The position numbers and the translations under genes were made by a program. 55,137 bases of DNA from Alistipes sp. (GTDB lineage Bacteria > Bacteroidota > Bacteroidia > Bacteroidales > Rikenellaceae): the NCBI GenBank assembly GCA_022511345.1, contig JAFLRR010000015.1, positions 16,516-71,652 of the forward strand, read 5' to 3'. Positions 1 through 7,621 of the stretch are shown here, in pieces (position 1 is the stretch's first letter; each line of letters starts with the position of its first letter). Below the pieces are notes generated by a model. The model was given only the letters and a program-made list of their open reading frames with translations, was not told where the DNA came from and made no database searches.

Positions 1-5
1 AAAAG

Positions 6-36
6 TCCCCCTTTGACAAAGGGGGATTTAGGGGGA
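6..36. repeat. G/C-run hairpin repeat at left edge
   Basis: Five C's and five G's flank a short TTTG/CAAA arm (C run at 7-11, G run at 21-25), so the strand can fold into a hairpin. The G run plus A is then repeated after TTTA at 31-36. Such C5/G5 hairpins are often dispersed intergenic repeats or terminators. The window cuts it off, so which gene it belongs to cannot be told. Confidence 0.45.
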
Positions 37-73
37 ATGTAAGTATGGATTGCGGAAATATTTTCCGCGAATG

Positions 74-103
74 AAAAAAGCAACCGAATTCGGTTGCTTT
101 TTC
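74..103 (-). terminator. Rho-independent terminator of tRNA-Gly
   Basis: A perfect 7-bp stem (GCAACCG at 80-86, CGGTTGC at 91-97) with an AATT loop is flanked by A6 on the left and T5 on the right. It is therefore symmetrical and could stop transcription in both directions. It begins 4 bp past the mature 3' end of the minus-strand tRNA, which makes it that gene's terminator. Confidence 0.85.
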
Positions 104-106
104 GTG

Positions 107-179
107 AGCGGAAAACGAGACTCGAACTCGCGACCCCAACCTTGGCAAGGTTGTGCTCTACCAACTGAGCTATTTCCGC
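107..179 (-). tRNA. tRNA-Gly (GCC anticodon)
   Basis: Read on the minus strand, the 73-nt cloverleaf has a 7-bp acceptor stem (GCGGAAA paired with TTTCCGC allowing one wobble), a D arm with AGCTCAGTTGG, an anticodon stem CAACC/GGTTG enclosing loop TTGCCAA, and a T arm with GTTCGAGTC. The anticodon GCC reads glycine GGC/GGU codons. The genomic bases after the discriminator are CAC, so the 3' CCA is not encoded and must be added after transcription. A consensus promoter lies upstream (253-283) and a hairpin terminator immediately downstream, so this is a single-gene unit. Confidence 0.97.
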
Positions 180-252
180 AAATATGTCCGACACGGAGCC
201 TTTTCAAACCGCCAGACTGTCGGTGTGCAGGGCTTTTGGCCGATTGCGAGTG

Positions 253-283
253 CAAAGATAGATTAAAAAATCGAATCTCCAAA
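253..283 (-). promoter_or_regulatory. Bacteroidetes promoter for tRNA-Gly
   Basis: On the minus strand, TTTG (283-280) is followed after 19 bp by TATCTTTG (260-253), a full match to the Bacteroidetes sigma-ABfr consensus. Transcription should start near 246, giving a 5' leader of about 65 nt to be removed before the tRNA. Between this promoter and the next one (284-470) I see only GC-rich spacer with short imperfect GTCGGCGG repeats near 433-467. Confidence 0.8.
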
Positions 284-470
284 ATTTTTCACAAAAAAAT
301 ATTTTCATCCCGCCGGCGGCAGACCCTGCACGACGAAAAATGCCGTGCGCAGCAAAAGCGAAGAGACTCGGGAAAAGAGGCGGCGCAGGGATAGACTCGC
401 GAGGCCGGACGGGCGGAGTGCGCCGTCCGCAGGGTCGGCGTGTTGGCGGGTCGGCGGGTCGGCGGGAATG

Positions 471-501
471 TTGGCTACAAATGAATTTTTTCATATCTTT
501 G
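471..501 (+). promoter_or_regulatory. Bacteroidetes promoter for the 525 gene
   Basis: TTGG at 471-474 is separated by 19 bp from TATCTTTG at 494-501. The predicted start of transcription near 508 leaves an untranslated leader of only about 17 nt before the ATG at 525. Confidence 0.75.
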
Positions 502-524
502 TGTAAACTAAACCAAATCGGGAA

Positions 525-1202
525 ATGAAAAAATCGTTACTGCTGGCAATATTCGCATTTGCGGCATACAGCGCATCGGCCCAGGACATCATCGCCAAAA
601 AGAACATGGAGAAAATCGAAGCTAAAGTGCTCAGTGTCGGCGTAGACGAAATCGAGTACAAGAGGTCGGACAATCCCGACGGACCGGTATATTCGATTCG
701 GCGCAAAGATGTCTTCATGATAAAATACCAGAACGGCACGCACGATGTAATCTCGCCGATGAATAGCTCCTTAGAATACAAGACCATATCGGCGAAATAC
801 CAGGGTGAGGTGGCTTTTGCATATGTCGTGGCAGACAAGCCTATGGACAGAATAGTGGTCGAGACGGTGCACGGAGCAAGAATAACGCCCTACTTCTTTG
901 CCGGAGCGGGTGCGGCATTCAACTACATGCACAGCGTGAAAGACCAAATCGAGGATAAGCATGCCATTGTGATACCGGTGTTTGCCAACCTGAAGGGCTA
1001 CTACCCTTTCTCGCACAAATCGGCTGTGTATCTGTCGCTTGACATGGGCGCCGCAATAGGTGCGTCGGCATTCAGGGGCACGAATTTATATGTAAGCGCC
1101 GGTCCCGGCGTGAAGTTCGGACACGGCGATTTCAGCATAAGGTTTCAGAGCTTCGGAACCGGCTCGGGAGGCGTGCAGTTCCGCATCGGCGCAAACTTCT
1201 GA
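525..1202 (+). CDS. Hypothetical exported protein with C-terminal beta-barrel-like domain
   Basis: A 225-residue protein begins with a clear signal peptide (MKKSLLLAIFAFAAYSASAQ), so it leaves the cytoplasm. Residues about 22-85 form a small domain (KNMEKIEAKVLSVGVDEIEY, then SIRRKDVFMIKY) of a type I associate with Bacteroidetes surface proteins. From about residue 115 the sequence alternates Gly/aromatic strands (FFAGAGAAFNY, YVSAGPGVKFG, GGVQFRIGANF) and ends in Phe, the usual signal for outer-membrane barrel assembly. The barrel part is short, perhaps 6-8 strands. It is a single-gene unit between its own promoter and a hairpin terminator. I do not recognise a function; a small porin-like or adhesin-like role is only a guess. 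Confidence 0.75.
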   Translation: MKKSLLLAIFAFAAYSASAQDIIAKKNMEKIEAKVLSVGVDEIEYKRSDNPDGPVYSIRRKDVFMIKYQNGTHDVISPMNSSLEYKTISAKYQGEVAFAYVVADKPMDRIVVETVHGARITPYFFAGAGAAFNYMHSVKDQIEDKHAIVIPVFANLKGYYPFSHKSAVYLSLDMGAAIGASAFRGTNLYVSAGPGVKFGHGDFSIRFQSFGTGSGGVQFRIGANF

Positions 1203-1220
1203 ACCTAAAAGAAGATAAAA

Positions 1221-1256
1221 AAACCGGGAGCTGCAGATGTGCGGCTCCCGGTTTTT
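1221..1256 (+). terminator. Terminator after the 525 gene
   Basis: An 11-bp stem (AAACCGGGAGC at 1221-1231 with GCTCCCGGTTT at 1244-1254) is followed by a T run. It lies 18 bp past the stop codon at 1202. Confidence 0.9.
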
Positions 1257-1283
1257 TAATCAGCAAAGATTATAATGAAAAAT

Positions 1284-1344
1284 AATTGCTAATTGCTAAT
1301 TGCTAATTGCTAATTGCTAATTGCTAATTGCTAATTGCTAATTA
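1284..1344. repeat. Heptamer tandem repeat (AATTGCT)x8
   Basis: Eight perfect head-to-tail copies of AATTGCT run from 1284 to 1339. The following AATTA runs straight into the stop codon (TTA at 1342-1344) of the minus-strand nuclease gene. The repeat fills the gap between two convergent genes. Copies in reverse orientation, mostly degenerate, occur at 54874-54920, and related heptamers at 46511-46545. Confidence 0.95.
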
Positions 1345-2118
1345 TTTATCGTATATGCGGTTGAGCACTGCCGCCAGACGATGGCCGCCGCGCACGAACT
1401 GCTGCTCGATAACGGGCGCGTACTCGGCGATGTAGTCGAACGATACGCGCGTGCCCTCGGGGGTCTTCTCGTAGATGCCGCGCGAAATCTCGCTCGCCTC
1501 GTTGAGCCACGACACGTAGTCGCCCTCGACGATGGCGGCAGCCTGCTCGTCGGTCAGGCGGTCGATCTGCTCGCGCCACTCGGTGTAGCTCCAGCGGTGG
1601 GCCGACTCGACAAGGTCCGTATCCCAGATGGAGTGGAGGTTGGTCTCCTTGGTGAAGTAGAAAATCTGGACGTTGTTGCCGCCGCGGTCGCTCTTGCGGC
1701 CCGTGTGCATCGGGCAGTGCAGGTCGCCCATGAAGTGGATGAGCATCTTCAGGTAGAGCTGCTCCTGGGCAGGCTCCAGTCCGCCCTGCTCGAGGGCTGC
1801 GGTAATCATCTCGAGAGCCGAGATTACGTCGCCCTCGGGATTGCGCGGCATGGTGGCGAAGGTGTAGCCCTCGTCGATGTTGGCATAGTGCCACGGCGAG
1901 GTGTAGCGGTACTCGTCGGTATGGCTTGCGTTGTCCATCCAGTTGGAGTAGTAGACGGGTGAGTGGTTGTCGAGAATGGCTGTGACGCGCGCGGCAGCCG
2001 CAGGCGTAAGGTGCGCCTCGGCGATGCTCGCCACCACATCGTGACCCTTCTGCCCCCACGCCATGGCGGCCGCGGAGATGAAGAGCGACATAACGGATAA
2101 CAGCAGGTTTTTCTTCAT
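1342..2118 (-). CDS. S1/P1-type zinc nuclease
   Basis: This 258-residue exported protein belongs to the S1/P1 nuclease family, trinuclear-zinc enzymes that cut single-stranded DNA/RNA and release 3' phosphates from nucleotides. Cleavage of the signal peptide after AMA would expose Trp21 as the mature N-terminus, which in this family is itself a zinc ligand. The other ligands are recognisable in order: GQKGHD, NWMD, WHYANID, the signature HFMGDLHCPMH, and LHSIWDTD. Length fits the family. It starts 18 bp after the rho stop codon, so it is probably co-transcribed with rho. Its likely role is periplasmic scavenging of nucleotides and phosphate. Family assignment is firm; substrate preference cannot be read from sequence. 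Confidence 0.93.
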   Translation of the reverse strand: MKKNLLLSVMSLFISAAAMAWGQKGHDVVASIAEAHLTPAAAARVTAILDNHSPVYYSNWMDNASHTDEYRYTSPWHYANIDEGYTFATMPRNPEGDVISALEMITAALEQGGLEPAQEQLYLKMLIHFMGDLHCPMHTGRKSDRGGNNVQIFYFTKETNLHSIWDTDLVESAHRWSYTEWREQIDRLTDEQAAAIVEGDYVSWLNEASEISRGIYEKTPEGTRVSFDYIAEYAPVIEQQFVRGGHRLAAVLNRIYDK

Positions 2119-2136
2119 GGTATCTATAGTTTTACG

Positions 2137-3789
2137 TTACTGATTCATGGTCACGAGGAACTCGTCGTTGTCGACGGTCATACCCATCTGCTTCTGCAGG
2201 AAATCCATGGCCTCGACGGTGGTCATGTCCGAGAGGTATTTGCGCAGCACCCAGGTGCGGTTCATCACATCGCGCGAGAGCAGCAAATCCTCGCGGCGCG
2301 TACCCGAGGCTATGACGTTGACGGCCGGGTAGACGCGCTTGTCGGCCAGCTTGCGGTCGAGCTGAAGCTCCATGTTGCCCGTACCCTTGAACTCCTCGAA
2401 GATGACCTCGTCCATCTTCGAGCCGGTGTCGATGAGCGCCGTGGCGATGATGGTCAGCGAGCCTTTCTCCTCGGTGTTGCGCGCAGCGCCGAAGAAGCGC
2501 TTGGGCTTGTGCAGCGCGTTGGCGTCGACACCGCCCGAGAGCACCTTGCCCGAGGCGGGCTGCACGGAGTTGTAGGCGCGCGCCAGACGCGTAATCGAAT
2601 CGAGGAAAATCACCACGTCGTGGCCGCACTCGACCATGCGCTTGGCCTTCTCGAGAACCATCTCGGCCACCTTGACATGGCGCGAGGCCTGCTCGTCGAA
2701 GGTCGAGGCCACGACCTCGGCCTTGGCGTTGCGGGCCATCTCGGTCACCTCCTCGGGGCGCTCGTCGATGAGCAGCACGATGATGTAGACCTCGGGGTGG
2801 TTGTCGGCGATGGCGTTGATGAGCGACTGCATGAGCATGGTCTTACCGGTCTTGGGCTGGGCGACAATCAGCGCGCGCTGGCCCTTGCCGATGGGCGAGA
2901 AGAGGTCGACCACGCGGTTCGAGAGCGTGTTGTGGCCGTTGCCCGTCAGGCAGAACTTTTCGCTGGGGAACAGCGGCGTCATGTACTCGAACTGTACGCG
3001 GTCGCGGATATACTCGGGCTCAAGGCCGTTGATGAGGTTGACGCGCACAAGCGGGAAATACTTCTCGCCCTCCTTCGGCGGTCGTATCTCGCCGCTCACG
3101 GTGTCGCCGGCCTTCAGACCGAACAGCTTGATTTGCGACGGCGAGACGTAGATGTCGTCGGGCGAGTTGAGATAGTTGTAGTCGGCCGAGCGGAGGAATC
3201 CGTAGCCGTCGGGCATAATCTCGAGCACGCCCTCGCCAGCCACCTCGCCCACGAAGTCGTCCTTGGTGATGACCTCGTCGGAGTTGTGCGCCGGGCGGCG
3301 GTGGTGCTCCGACGGCGAGAAGTGTTCGGCGTGCTGGGCACGCGCAGCAGGAGCGGCCGGCTGTGCGGGCGCCGCCTGTGGAGCGGGTGCAGCTGCGGCT
3401 GTGGGAGCCTCGGCGGTCTCGGGGCGCACCTTGGGCTTGCGGCCGCGGCGCTTGGGTGCCGGAGCCTCCTGCACGGCGGCAGGTGCAGCCTGTGCGGCGG
3501 GCGCCGGAGCGCTCTCGGCAGGCTGCGGAGCCGGTGCCGGAGCCTCGTCGGCATGGCGGATGTTGTCGGCCTTGAGCGCGGTGTTCATGCGGGGGCGGCG
3601 GCCGCGGCGCGGTTTTTCCGCTTCGGCGGTCTGGCCCGGACGCGCAGCCGAACGTTCGGCAGCGGCCGCTATGTTTGCGATAAGGTCGTGTTTTTTAACC
3701 ATCAAGTCCCTGGAAGTCAGGCCGAGAGCCCTTCCGATTTCGCGCAGTTCGGGCAGATTTTTGCCTTTCAGCGCATCCAAATCCTGCAT
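2137..3789 (-). CDS. rho: Transcription termination factor Rho with disordered insertion
   Basis: The 550-residue protein is Rho, the hexameric RNA-dependent ATPase that ends transcription. Order of parts: Rho-N helical domain (1-45), a low-complexity Ala/Pro-rich insertion (about 46-172), the RNA-binding OB fold (about 183-255, with GYGFLRS), then the RecA-like motor with Walker A QPKTGKT (311-317), the [12 protein letters not shown] motif and [16 protein letters not shown]. coli Rho is 419 residues, so the excess is almost entirely the insertion. That insertion carries two basic AT-hook-like motifs (RRGRRPR at 61-67, KRRGRKPK at 113-120). Comparable insertions are known in Bacteroides, where the disordered region has been linked to condensate formation. 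Promoter at 3863-3892. Confidence 0.98.
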   Translation of the reverse strand: MQDLDALKGKNLPELREIGRALGLTSRDLMVKKHDLIANIAAAAERSAARPGQTAEAEKPRRGRRPRMNTALKADNIRHADEAPAPAPQPAESAPAPAAQAAPAAVQEAPAPKRRGRKPKVRPETAEAPTAAAAPAPQAAPAQPAAPAARAQHAEHFSPSEHHRRPAHNSDEVITKDDFVGEVAGEGVLEIMPDGYGFLRSADYNYLNSPDDIYVSPSQIKLFGLKAGDTVSGEIRPPKEGEKYFPLVRVNLINGLEPEYIRDRVQFEYMTPLFPSEKFCLTGNGHNTLSNRVVDLFSPIGKGQRALIVAQPKTGKTMLMQSLINAIADNHPEVYIIVLLIDERPEEVTEMARNAKAEVVASTFDEQASRHVKVAEMVLEKAKRMVECGHDVVIFLDSITRLARAYNSVQPASGKVLSGGVDANALHKPKRFFGAARNTEEKGSLTIIATALIDTGSKMDEVIFEEFKGTGNMELQLDRKLADKRVYPAVNVIASGTRREDLLLSRDVMNRTWVLRKYLSDMTTVEAMDFLQKQMGMTVDNDEFLVTMNQ

Positions 3790-3862
3790 ATCGTAGCTTT
3801 TTAATATTGTATTCCGGATTGCGGGACTGACGGACGACAGTCCCTCTGTTGCGTTTGTGATG

Positions 3863-3892
3863 CAAAGATAGTGCTTTATTTTTAATTACAAA
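3863..3892 (-). promoter_or_regulatory. Promoter for rho
   Basis: On the minus strand, TTTG (3892-3889) is followed after 18 bp by TATCTTTG (3870-3863). The expected start near 3856 gives a leader of about 65 nt before rho. Confidence 0.7.
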
Positions 3893-3991
3893 ATCCCCGC
3901 GGCGGCACCGGTCCGAAAGCCGCTGCAGGCCCGGGCGCAACGGGATGTTGAAATAGTGGCCCGCAGACGCGGATTTTTCCTGCGAAATTCA

Positions 3992-3999
3992 TATCTTTG
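3992..3999 (+). promoter_or_regulatory. -7 box for the exbB operon
   Basis: TATCTTTG matches the Bacteroidetes -7 consensus. No clear TTTG occurs 19-21 bp upstream, only a T-rich stretch at 3973-3978. The leader to exbB would be about 83 nt. Confidence 0.6.
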
Positions 4000-4088
4000 C
4001 GCTTGAAGCCTCGGCTCTCCGGCAAAAACCGCCGGCGGCAGAGGCGGACGGTGAAAATAATCGTAAAAAATAATAAAAGACTGATTTT

Positions 4089-4784
4089 ATGCTCACATTA
4101 CTGCAAACCACGGCCGAAACGGTCGTAGAAACCGGAGAAACGGCCCGCATGGGTCTGTGGGAACTCTTCACCAAGGGCGGCTGGCTCATGTGGCCGCTGC
4201 TGATTCTGGGCGGAGTGACCGTGTTCATATTCGTCGAGAGGTATCTGGCCATACGCAAGGCCTCGGTGCTCGACATGAACTTCATGAACCGCATCCGCGA
4301 CTACATAGCCGAAGGAAAGGTCCGCTCGGCGATTGCGCTCTGCAAAAAGACCGACACCCCCATCGCCCGCATGATAGAGAAGGGCATCGAGCGCATTGGA
4401 CGCCCGCAGAGCGACGTGCAGAACGCGATAGAGAACGTGGCCAACCTCGAGGTCTCGAAACTCGAGAACGGACTCCCCTTCCTGGCGACCATAGCCGGCG
4501 GCGCGCCCATGATAGGATTCCTCGGCACGGTGCTGGGTATGGTGCGCACATTCATGGACATGTCGGCAGCAGGCGGAACGGTGGACATGTCGCTGCTCTC
4601 GGGCGGTATGTACGTGGCCATGGTAACCACGGTCATGGGTCTGATTGTCGGAATCCCGGCATATTTCGGATACAACTATCTGGTGGCGCGCATCGAGAAG
4701 CTGGTCTTCAGAATGGAGGCCAACTCGATAGCTTTCATGGATATTCTCAACCTCCCGGCACAGCCGGCTCAAACCGCTCGCTAA
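4089..4784 (+). CDS. exbB: ExbB/TolQ/MotA-family proton channel
   Basis: A 231-residue inner-membrane protein with the three-TM layout of ExbB: TM1 about 30-55 (GGWLMWPLLILGGVTVFIFV), a long cytoplasmic loop, TM2 about 132-155 (FLATIAGGAPMIGFLGTVLG) and TM3 about 178-200. The Gly-rich GGAPMIGFLGTVLGM and TVMGLIVGIPA stretches are the family's pore-lining segments. With ExbD it conducts protons to energise TonB. It opens an operon: exbD starts 3 bp after its stop, followed closely by tonB. TolQ is an alternative name, but the adjacent TonB favours ExbB. Confidence 0.95.
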   Translation: MLTLLQTTAETVVETGETARMGLWELFTKGGWLMWPLLILGGVTVFIFVERYLAIRKASVLDMNFMNRIRDYIAEGKVRSAIALCKKTDTPIARMIEKGIERIGRPQSDVQNAIENVANLEVSKLENGLPFLATIAGGAPMIGFLGTVLGMVRTFMDMSAAGGTVDMSLLSGGMYVAMVTTVMGLIVGIPAYFGYNYLVARIEKLVFRMEANSIAFMDILNLPAQPAQTAR

Positions 4785-4787
4785 GCC

Positions 4788-5192
4788 ATGGCTATAAAAT
4801 ACGGCTCAAAAGTGGACAAGTCGTTCTCGTCGGCCTCGATGACCGACCTGATGTTCCTGCTGCTGCTGTTTCTGCTGATAGCCACGACGCTCATCAACCC
4901 CAACGCTCTGAAGCTGATGCTGCCCAAAAGCTCGAACCAGCTCAAGGACAAGGCTATAACCACCGTGTCGGTGCAGGATACCGGCAACGGATACCGGTTC
5001 TATGTCGAGCTGCAGGAGGCCGGCTCGGTGGAGGGCGTGGAGCAGGCTCTGCGCGCACGTCTGGCCGATCAGACCGAGCCCACCGTGTCGCTGCATCTGG
5101 ACAAGACGGTCGACGTGGACTGCCTGACCAAGCTGATGAACATAGGCAAGCGCAACGACTACAAGATGATTCTAGCCACAAGCCCCGAATAG
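4788..5192 (+). CDS. exbD: ExbD/TolR-family energy transducer
   Basis: A 134-residue protein with a short cytoplasmic N-terminus, one TM helix (about 20-40) and a periplasmic domain. Asp20 in SMTDLMFLLLLFLL is the conserved proton-accepting residue of the ExbD/TolR family, placed at the start of the TM helix as expected. It lies between exbB and tonB with gaps of 3 and 4 bp, implying translational coupling. Confidence 0.95.
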   Translation: MAIKYGSKVDKSFSSASMTDLMFLLLLFLLIATTLINPNALKLMLPKSSNQLKDKAITTVSVQDTGNGYRFYVELQEAGSVEGVEQALRARLADQTEPTVSLHLDKTVDVDCLTKLMNIGKRNDYKMILATSPE

Positions 5193-5196
5193 GCAG

Positions 5197-5886
5197 ATGA
5201 ACTACTACGCCGAAGACAACTCTCCGCGCCGCATGGCGGTCATAGTCGCGACGATATATTTCGTGGTGACCGGAGCGGCCATGTACTTCGTAAGCTTCGA
5301 CTTCACGCGCGAGAAGCCCAGCGCCGACACCCTCTACGTCATAGAGCTCGAGCCCGAACCAGTGGCTGTGGCCGAGCGTCCCGTGCCGGCGAACGACGAC
5401 GTGCCACACACCCACACCGTCCCCGCTCCGGTTCAGACGGCCGACAACGCCGCAGGCAGCGACGAGAAGGTGCAGACGGTCAACCCCCGGGCGCTCTTCC
5501 GCATGAACGACAGCGGCACCGACGACCCCGAGCCTGCGGGCAACCCCAAAGCCGAAGAGAGCGATGCCGAGCGTTCGCACGGCACAGGCACCGGAACGGA
5601 CCCTCTGGCCGGCTCGCTCGACGCGGGTCTGCAGGGACGCGGTCTGGTGGGCTCGCTGCCAAAGCCGGCATATACGGTCGACGCCGTGGGAAAGGTGGTA
5701 ATAGAGGTTACGGTCGACGCTTCGGGACGCGTGACGAAGGCTTCGTTCCGCGCGCTCGGCTCGACCACCAACAACACCACGCTGGTCGAGGCGGCCCGGC
5801 AGGCGGCGCTCAAGGCGCGCTTCGCCGAGAGCAAGGATTTCGTGCAGAGCGGAACGATAACATATATATTCCGCATGCAGCGATGA
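5197..5886 (+). CDS. tonB: TonB energy transducer
   Basis: A 229-residue protein with one N-terminal TM helix (about 12-30), an acidic Pro-rich spacer (about 45-140) that spans the periplasm, and a C-terminal TonB domain (about 145-229). The C-terminal domain shows the family pattern KVVIEVTVDASGRVTKA followed by AARQAALKARF and a final beta strand ending TITYIFRMQR. It couples the ExbBD motor to TonB-dependent outer-membrane receptors. Its stop overlaps the start of the next gene (ATGA-type, 4 bp). Confidence 0.93.
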   Translation: MNYYAEDNSPRRMAVIVATIYFVVTGAAMYFVSFDFTREKPSADTLYVIELEPEPVAVAERPVPANDDVPHTHTVPAPVQTADNAAGSDEKVQTVNPRALFRMNDSGTDDPEPAGNPKAEESDAERSHGTGTGTDPLAGSLDAGLQGRGLVGSLPKPAYTVDAVGKVVIEVTVDASGRVTKASFRALGSTTNNTTLVEAARQAALKARFAESKDFVQSGTITYIFRMQR

Positions 5887-6320
5887 GAAGGGCTCTCCAC
5901 ATATGCATATATGCGGCTGCAGCGATGCTCTCTCTCGGTGCGGCCGCCCAGAGCCGCGACACGCTGCCGGCGCAGGCCGTGCAGCACGGAGCCCGCATGA
6001 CATTGGCCGAGGAGTCGCACGACTTCGGCAACGTGCAGCGCCGGGGCGGCGATCTGGAGTGGTCGTTCCGGTTCGTTAACGACGGCGACGAGCCGCTGGT
6101 GATAACCGGCGTAGAGACCACATGCACCTGTCTGAGGTACAAATACCCCAAAAAACCCGTGGCTCCCGGCGGCTCGGGCGCGATAGACATAACATACCAG
6201 CCCCACAAGACCGACGCTGGCGCATTCCACAGAATAGTGATAGTGAGGTCAAACGCCTCGGACGGCGGACGGCGGATGCTATTCGTGCAGGGCAACTCAT
6301 TAGACAAACGCAAGCGATGA
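5883..6320 (+). CDS. DUF1573 exported protein
   Basis: A 145-residue protein with an N-terminal signal peptide (cleavage near AAAQ at residues 20-23) followed by one DUF1573 domain, an immunoglobulin-like fold common in Bacteroidetes envelope proteins. Visible hallmarks are the start of the domain (HDFGNVQRRGGDLEWSFRF), the PLVITGVETTCTC turn and ITYQPHKTDAGAFHRIVIV. The protein overlaps tonB upstream and the deaminase downstream by 3-4 bp, so it is translated as part of the exb/ton operon. Molecular function is unknown for the family; a structural or binding role at the envelope is inferred. Confidence 0.9.
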   Translation: MRRALHICIYAAAAMLSLGAAAQSRDTLPAQAVQHGARMTLAEESHDFGNVQRRGGDLEWSFRFVNDGDEPLVITGVETTCTCLRYKYPKKPVAPGGSGAIDITYQPHKTDAGAFHRIVIVRSNASDGGRRMLFVQGNSLDKRKR

Positions 6321-7615
6321 ACATTCTACTCGAAAACGCAACCGTAATACCCATGACGGGCGGCGAACCACGCTACTTCAAGGCTACGGTGGCAATCCGG
6401 GACCGGCACATAGCAATGGTGAGCCAGGCGGAGGATGCCGCCGAAAAGTTCCTCCGCATATGCCCCGACGCGCGGCGCATAGACTGCACGGGCAAGGTGG
6501 TCATGCCGGGACTGGTAAACACCCACTGCCATGCGGCCATGACGCTGCAGCGCAGCAGCGCCGACGACATAGCGCTCATGGAGTGGCTCAACGACTACAT
6601 ATGGCCCTTCGAGGCGCGCCAGACGGCCGACGACATAGAGCTCGGAGCACGGCTGGGTGCCGTTGAGATGCTGCTCGGCGGAGTGACCTCGTTCGTGGAC
6701 ATGTACTGGCACGAGTCGTCGGTTTTCAACGCCGTGCGCGACACGGGAATACGCGCCATGCTCACGGCCAGCTGCCTGGATGCCAACATCGGCGCCTGCC
6801 GCCGCGACGTGGAGGAGCTGACGGCCAAGGCGGCCGGAAGCACACGCATAACGGCCGGAGTGTCGCCACACGCCGCATACTCATGCTCGCCCGCAACGCT
6901 GCTCGAGGCCCGCAGGCTCTGCGACAGATACGGACTCAGGATGACATCGCACCTGTCGGAGACAACCGACGAGATACGAATGGTGGCCGAGCGCTACGGA
7001 TGCTCGCCCGTCGAGCACTTCGACTCGCTGGGCATTCTCGACGGACTTCTGGCAGCGCACTGCATATATGTGAGCGACAAGGATATAGAGCTGATGGCCC
7101 GACGCGGCGTGTCGGTGGCCCACAACCCCTCGAGCAACATGAAGATTTCGAGCGGCACGGCCCCCGTGGACAAGATGCTCAAGGCCGGAATAAGGTGCAC
7201 GATAGGAACCGACGGACCCTGCTCGAACAACGACCTGGACATGTGGGAGGAGATGCGCAACGCCTCGTTCCTGCAGAAGGTCTCGACAGGCAATCCGCTG
7301 GCAGTGCCGGCCTACGAGATTCTGAAGATGGCGACCGTATCCGGCGCCGAGGCCATGGGCTACGGCGGCCAGCTGGGAATAATCGCCGAGGGCGCCATAG
7401 CCGACGTGATTACCATAGACATATTCAAACCCCACATATACCCCATCTACGACCTGATATCGAATCTGGTCTACTGCGCAAAGGCCTCGGATGTGGAGAC
7501 GGTGATTGTCGACGGCGAGATAGTGGTCGAGCAGAGACGCATGGCCGGCATAGATGTCGGCGAGCTCTGCATGCAGGTGCAGGATGCCGCCCGAAGGCTC
7601 AGCCGCACCGAATAG
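6317..7615 (+). CDS. mtaD: S-adenosylhomocysteine / 5'-methylthioadenosine deaminase (amidohydrolase)
   Basis: A 432-residue amidohydrolase-superfamily enzyme. The metal ligands are readable: HxH at His70/His72 (VNTHCHAAM), a His before SETTDE, and the Asp of IGTDGPCSNNDLDM. This arrangement is that of the MTA/SAH deaminase group, which converts adenosyl by-products of methylation and polyamine synthesis to their inosyl forms. The ATG at 6317 overlaps the upstream stop (ATGA). An in-frame extension would run back into the DUF1573 gene and lacks a sensible start, so I reject it. A TrzN-like or guanine deaminase activity cannot be fully excluded. It converges on the malY-like gene with a 6-bp gap and no hairpin. 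Confidence 0.85.
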   Translation: MNILLENATVIPMTGGEPRYFKATVAIRDRHIAMVSQAEDAAEKFLRICPDARRIDCTGKVVMPGLVNTHCHAAMTLQRSSADDIALMEWLNDYIWPFEARQTADDIELGARLGAVEMLLGGVTSFVDMYWHESSVFNAVRDTGIRAMLTASCLDANIGACRRDVEELTAKAAGSTRITAGVSPHAAYSCSPATLLEARRLCDRYGLRMTSHLSETTDEIRMVAERYGCSPVEHFDSLGILDGLLAAHCIYVSDKDIELMARRGVSVAHNPSSNMKISSGTAPVDKMLKAGIRCTIGTDGPCSNNDLDMWEEMRNASFLQKVSTGNPLAVPAYEILKMATVSGAEAMGYGGQLGIIAEGAIADVITIDIFKPHIYPIYDLISNLVYCAKASDVETVIVDGEIVVEQRRMAGIDVGELCMQVQDAARRLSRTE

Positions 7616-7621
7616 CGAACG

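Noticed and set aside
28..494. Open frames around the tRNA (84-114 codons)
   Set aside because: They run through the tRNA and its terminator and have no start signals or conserved sequence.
1284..1344. CRISPR array
   Set aside because: Units are 7 bp and contiguous with no spacers; no cas genes are present. The same holds for 25155-25202.
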